64,000 bases of DNA from Acidobacteriaceae bacterium (GTDB taxonomy: Bacteria > Acidobacteriota > Terriglobia > Terriglobales > Acidobacteriaceae), in assembly GCA_025355505.1 (NCBI GenBank), contig JANXZM010000081.1, forward strand, positions 1 to 64,000. Direction: 5' to 3'. Below, in pieces: positions 62,201 to 64,000 of this stretch (position 1 is its first letter; the number at the start of each line of letters is the position of its first letter). Under the pieces are notes generated by a model that was given only the letters and a program-made list of their open reading frames with translations, made no database searches and was not told where the DNA came from. The position numbers were made by a program, and so were the translations under genes.

Positions 62201-62747
62201 TGGACGTAGTCCGCGAGCCGTTGATGCTGACGGCGAGGAATCCGCCGCCCGGATCGCGCTGCACTCCCGGCGTTATGGCCAGCAGCGAATTGAAATCGCG
62301 GCCGTTGAGAGGAACGTTCTCGATCTTTTCCCTATCCACGTAGTTGTTGTTGTTGGGAGAGAAATCCACCAGTGGCGCGGTCCCTTCCACTTCCACGGTT
62401 TCCGTGCGCTGTCCGACTGGCAATTTGAACTCGGCGCGCGTCACCGCGCCGGTAAGGACTTCCGACGTCTGCACCAGCGTCTTGAATCCCTCCGCGCTGG
62501 CCGTGACTTTGTATTTGCCGATGGCGAGGTCGGGGAGACGGAAGCTGCCACTGGTGGTCGTGGTCGCGGTTCTCTTTTCCGACGTGCCCAGATTCTCGAC
62601 CGTAACGGCCGCGCCCGCAACGACGGCGCCGGATATGTCCGTGACATCGCCCGAAATCGTGCCGGTAATGGTTTGCGCAAGACTCGGCAGACTCAAACAG
62701 ACCCACAGAAGTAAAACAACGACACCAAGACCACAAACTGACCGCAT
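59277..62747 (-). CDS. Oar-like TonB-dependent outer-membrane receptor
   Basis: A 1156-residue outer-membrane protein. GAGGGG lies 7 nt before ATG 62747. The signal peptide ends at SLPSLAQ. A carboxypeptidase-regulatory-like (CarboxypepD_reg) domain follows: GTISGDVTDISGAVVAGAAV through YKVTASAEGFKTL (about 28-115). A plug domain comes next (VPLNGRDFNSLLAITPGVQRD; GVKGGAPIMLTMKSGTNTWHGG), then a long beta-barrel. The final residues NMNLAIKITF end in Phe, as outer-membrane barrels do. Such large receptors are abundant in Acidobacteriota and are thought to take up or bind oligosaccharides or peptides. The ligand is unknown. No TonB box was assigned. Confidence 0.92.
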   Translation of the reverse strand: MRSVCGLGVVVLLLWVCLSLPSLAQTITGTISGDVTDISGAVVAGAAVTVENLGTSEKRTATTTTSGSFRLPDLAIGKYKVTASAEGFKTLVQTSEVLTGAVTRAEFKLPVGQRTETVEVEGTAPLVDFSPNNNNYVDREKIENVPLNGRDFNSLLAITPGVQRDPGGGFLAVSINGSRTTSNNYFIDGLYNNDRYYGDSAINQTGILGIPAVTFPPEAIEELSVQETPSAEFGVKGGAPIMLTMKSGTNTWHGGTTWVNHSGIGDADNYFANASGDCSGVGECRPTIIHNNQFHANTGGPIIKDKAFFFLFYEGQRNISEAVKSRTVPTQLAVDAAVADITANGLTIDPVGQTLLNYFPIDTNPADQIPCDHNQPPACTDTGSITQHTPSRASNNEFGVKFDYKLNTNNSLAVRYIFGDSLQNGPPFAGLPPSSAFPQNMFNSFAPSRAQMAGVSWTYNISNNKVLESRFGYTRFSQLIGVNNKVDPQSLGLDTGPLSPADFGVPYVYMYHLGYGGYIGGVQGYPLSTRPDATYDWSEHFSWVKGNHSIKVGGNFQRAYTNSIRNEARTGLTVGYFSGYAPVVPGYYGYASVQNDIEQLLLGKADVANRSFGDTHRHITQNSVGFYAQDDWKIKPRLTLSYGLRYEINGTMKDTNNLEAIFDPVRGFLKVGKDVNAIHNVDYKDFGPHAGIAWDIFGNGKTALRAGYSLSYDVANFGALASPYSFARARTGVFTQPSLGFFNISNAGGVGGGGEDSPLPPTDPNASCYNPDPFVRAGDYVCFDSATNGSLFGAAASTGIAPFNAFAVAPSLKTPRYHNFNVSIQRELFKNNVLTVGYSGQRGRDLIIYYDMNASPLGSACASDVKCDSFRPLSNVFLDPVTNGPLIRHVVTATNEGTSKYDSMQVSYNQRGWHGLDTQYNLTWSKCFDLNSSNRGGQGDYPQISNDNPVGSTALAHPNFQDGRGLCDHDVRLNFNVGGVYELPDIPHLGRFAGKGWQLSTIYTALSGHPFSVFKNGPDSSGQGLTGSAIRGSFTGHPVVIQTRDAMHYVSKDSFTNPDVGIVGNTPRNFLIGPGLSQWDVTLAKNTKIGEKMNVQLRWEVYNALNHANFSRFSLNNGINSAGFGSLTETPDVAAGNPVIAQGGPRNMNLAIKITF

Positions 62748-62974
62748 GTCATGCCCCCTCGGAAGATTCTGGCTGTCACGCTAGATACTGGTTGGAAAAT
62801 AAGTTTAGTGCGCATTGCGAGAAAGTCAACACAATCAGAGAACACCTGCAATGACCAGCAGTCAGCAGCAGCTAAAGATAATGAGCCAGCCTTGCTAATT
62901 CAACGGTTATTTTTGGAAATTAAGGAGACGGAAGAAACGATAGAACAAAAGCGGTTCATCGGAAAAAATAATTC

Positions 62975-63190
62975 TTAGCTCAGCGGCGAGTCGGTCATGC
63001 GGAAACGCGTGCGGACGTGTTCGGACAGCAGTTCGATGGCCCCGCGATTCGCCATTAGATCGGCCTTCGCTAAATACTTCATCGCTTCCACTAACATCTT
63101 CTGGCCATCCACGTAGCGGGGGTCGTCGGTGCGTACACGCTTCTTGCGGGACAAGTCCGGAGGGACGGTGATGGTAAACACTTTGGCCAT
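62975..63190 (-). CDS. Small conserved-looking protein of unknown function
   Basis: A 71-residue protein starting MAKVFTITVPPDLSRKKRVR, from ATG 63190 with GGAAAG about 10 nt upstream. It is hydrophilic, with a predicted helix GQKMLVEAMKYLAKADLMAN. It has no membrane segment or known motif. It lies alone between the LolA-like gene and the receptor. It could be coding by chance, but its composition and ribosome site favour a gene. No function is offered. Confidence 0.5.
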   Translation of the reverse strand: MAKVFTITVPPDLSRKKRVRTDDPRYVDGQKMLVEAMKYLAKADLMANRGAIELLSEHVRTRFRMTDSPLS

Positions 63191-63296
63191 GCCAACTCAA
63201 CTTTCCGAGGTTCTCGTGCAGTATATAGCCGCAGGCGGTGTTTTTCTCCTTGTTTCTGTTGGTTCCCGATCTCGGCCGGATCTGGCTAGGGAAAGC

Positions 63297-63992
63297 CTAT
63301 CCTTGTGGAGAGACAAACTTAGTTTTCCCGGTAGTCTTCAGCTTAAAAGCATTCTCCGGAAGTTTTTGATTGATCTGAATCTCGGAATACTTCGACAGGT
63401 GGTAGTCGCCGCTCGGCTCAAACAACTGCTGCTGCACCGAAATCCCGCGCGTTGGGTCGATCCAGAGCAGGATGCGCGCGATGTTGTTTTTCAAGCGTGC
63501 GGACTTCGGAGTTAAGTCCAGTTTTTCAGCTGCGACGTCATTGACGGTCTCCGACCCCAGAAACTTCACTTCGTAAGACTTGAGCAGGTCGTGCCCGCTA
63601 CCGCCGAAGCCAAGTACCAGAAAGCTTTCGACGTCGCTGCGGTTCTTGCCCGGATTGTATTCGTTGACCTGATCGATTTTGGGTTGGTACACCTGAACTT
63701 TGCCGCCGCTGTAGATGACGTACTTCTTGTCGGGTTCGAAGAAGTCAGCCGCCATCTGTATTTCGGCGCCTTCGCGCCGGAAATAAATCTTGCCTTTCTC
63801 CGTCTCGGTTTCGTCGATGACCTTCTGGTATTGGTCCCAGACGACACTGGCCTCGGTGGTTCGGAAGTTTCGGGCGGCGGCATCCATCTGGGTGAGAACT
63901 CGATCAAGCCCCACGGAATCTGTCTGCGGCCACACGGCTGCCGTCAACAGCCAGATGATCGCCACCGTCCCGACAAAAAGCGTTTTAGACAC
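63297..63992 (-). CDS. LolA-like outer-membrane lipoprotein-sorting protein
   Basis: 231 residues from GTG 63992. The frame has no stop between this point and the window edge, so a start just outside is possible. A signal peptide (KTLFVGTVAIIWLLTAAVW) is followed by a LolA/LppX-type half barrel: LTQMDAAARNFRTTEASVVW, KGKIYFRREGAEIQMAADF, KYVIYSGGKVQVYQPKIDQV and ILLWIDPTRGISVQQQLFEP. It probably carries or scaffolds lipids in the periplasm. Acidobacterial genomes often have several such paralogues, so it need not be the housekeeping LolA. Confidence 0.82.
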   Translation of the reverse strand: MSKTLFVGTVAIIWLLTAAVWPQTDSVGLDRVLTQMDAAARNFRTTEASVVWDQYQKVIDETETEKGKIYFRREGAEIQMAADFFEPDKKYVIYSGGKVQVYQPKIDQVNEYNPGKNRSDVESFLVLGFGGSGHDLLKSYEVKFLGSETVNDVAAEKLDLTPKSARLKNNIARILLWIDPTRGISVQQQLFEPSGDYHLSKYSEIQINQKLPENAFKLKTTGKTKFVSPQG

Positions 63993-64000
63993 AACTCGCA

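Overview
The window looks like a chromosomal segment of an Acidobacteriota bacterium, probably class Terriglobia (Koribacter-like). This is inferred from an Oar-like TonB-dependent receptor with an N-terminal carboxypeptidase-regulatory-like domain, sulfatase-TPR proteins, an AmmeMemoRadiSam radical SAM enzyme, Gram-negative envelope genes and moderately high GC. No rRNA is present, so the placement rests on gene content only.

Layout. 1-650: a decayed tyrosine-recombinase start and a tRNA-Arg(CCG). 960-10,500 (all minus strand): a secreted parvulin-type prolyl isomerase, a secreted protein of unknown function with a long leader, an S9 peptidase, a lipoprotein, an AmrS-type radical SAM protein and a PilZ-GAF-TM-Sel1 protein. 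10,500-57,100: a roughly 46 kb surface-polysaccharide locus. 57,200-64,000: a sulfatase-TPR protein, a large TonB-dependent receptor, a small protein and a LolA-like protein, all minus strand.

The polysaccharide locus has three parts. (i) Left edge: a WecA/TagO-like priming phosphosugar transferase (minus) divergent from a Wza-like outer-membrane export protein (plus). (ii) A minus-strand train of 24 intact genes plus one acyltransferase relic, read from 50,121 down to 13,419. Many junctions have 1-4 nt stop/start overlaps, so long operons are likely. (iii) Right edge: a divergent plus-strand unit with a Wzc-type tyrosine autokinase, a TPR protein, an O-antigen-ligase-family protein and a GT39-like protein.

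How the genes fit together. The first-transcribed part of the train (49-41 kb) encodes what looks like a complete pseudaminic-acid-type nonulosonate pathway: PseB, PseC, a three-domain fusion containing the cytidylyltransferase, PseG, a PseH-like GNAT, a WbqC-family protein and PseI, followed by a candidate transferase. The middle (39-26 kb) holds an FkbM methyltransferase, a Wzx-like flippase, a small RHH-like protein, two SAM methyltransferases, a polysaccharide-deacetylase-like protein, a sulfatase-superfamily protein, four GT4 glycosyltransferases and an O-antigen ligase. The end (26-13 kb) holds two asparagine-synthase-type amidotransferases, a GT2, an ADH/Gfo-Idh-MocA two-domain oxidoreductase, a NodU/CmcH carbamoyltransferase, a beta-propeller protein, a glucuronyl C5-epimerase and a fifth GT4. 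The product is inferred to be a decorated acidic polysaccharide carrying amidated, carbamoylated, methylated and epimerised sugars and a nonulosonic acid.

The most unusual item is the 1028-residue fusion of an oxidoreductase, a nonulosonate cytidylyltransferase and a class-III aminotransferase (44,739-47,825). Other notable items are a REPIN-like element at 57.1 kb, an acyltransferase-3 relic with an internal deletion, and sulfatase-fold proteins without the formylglycine motif.
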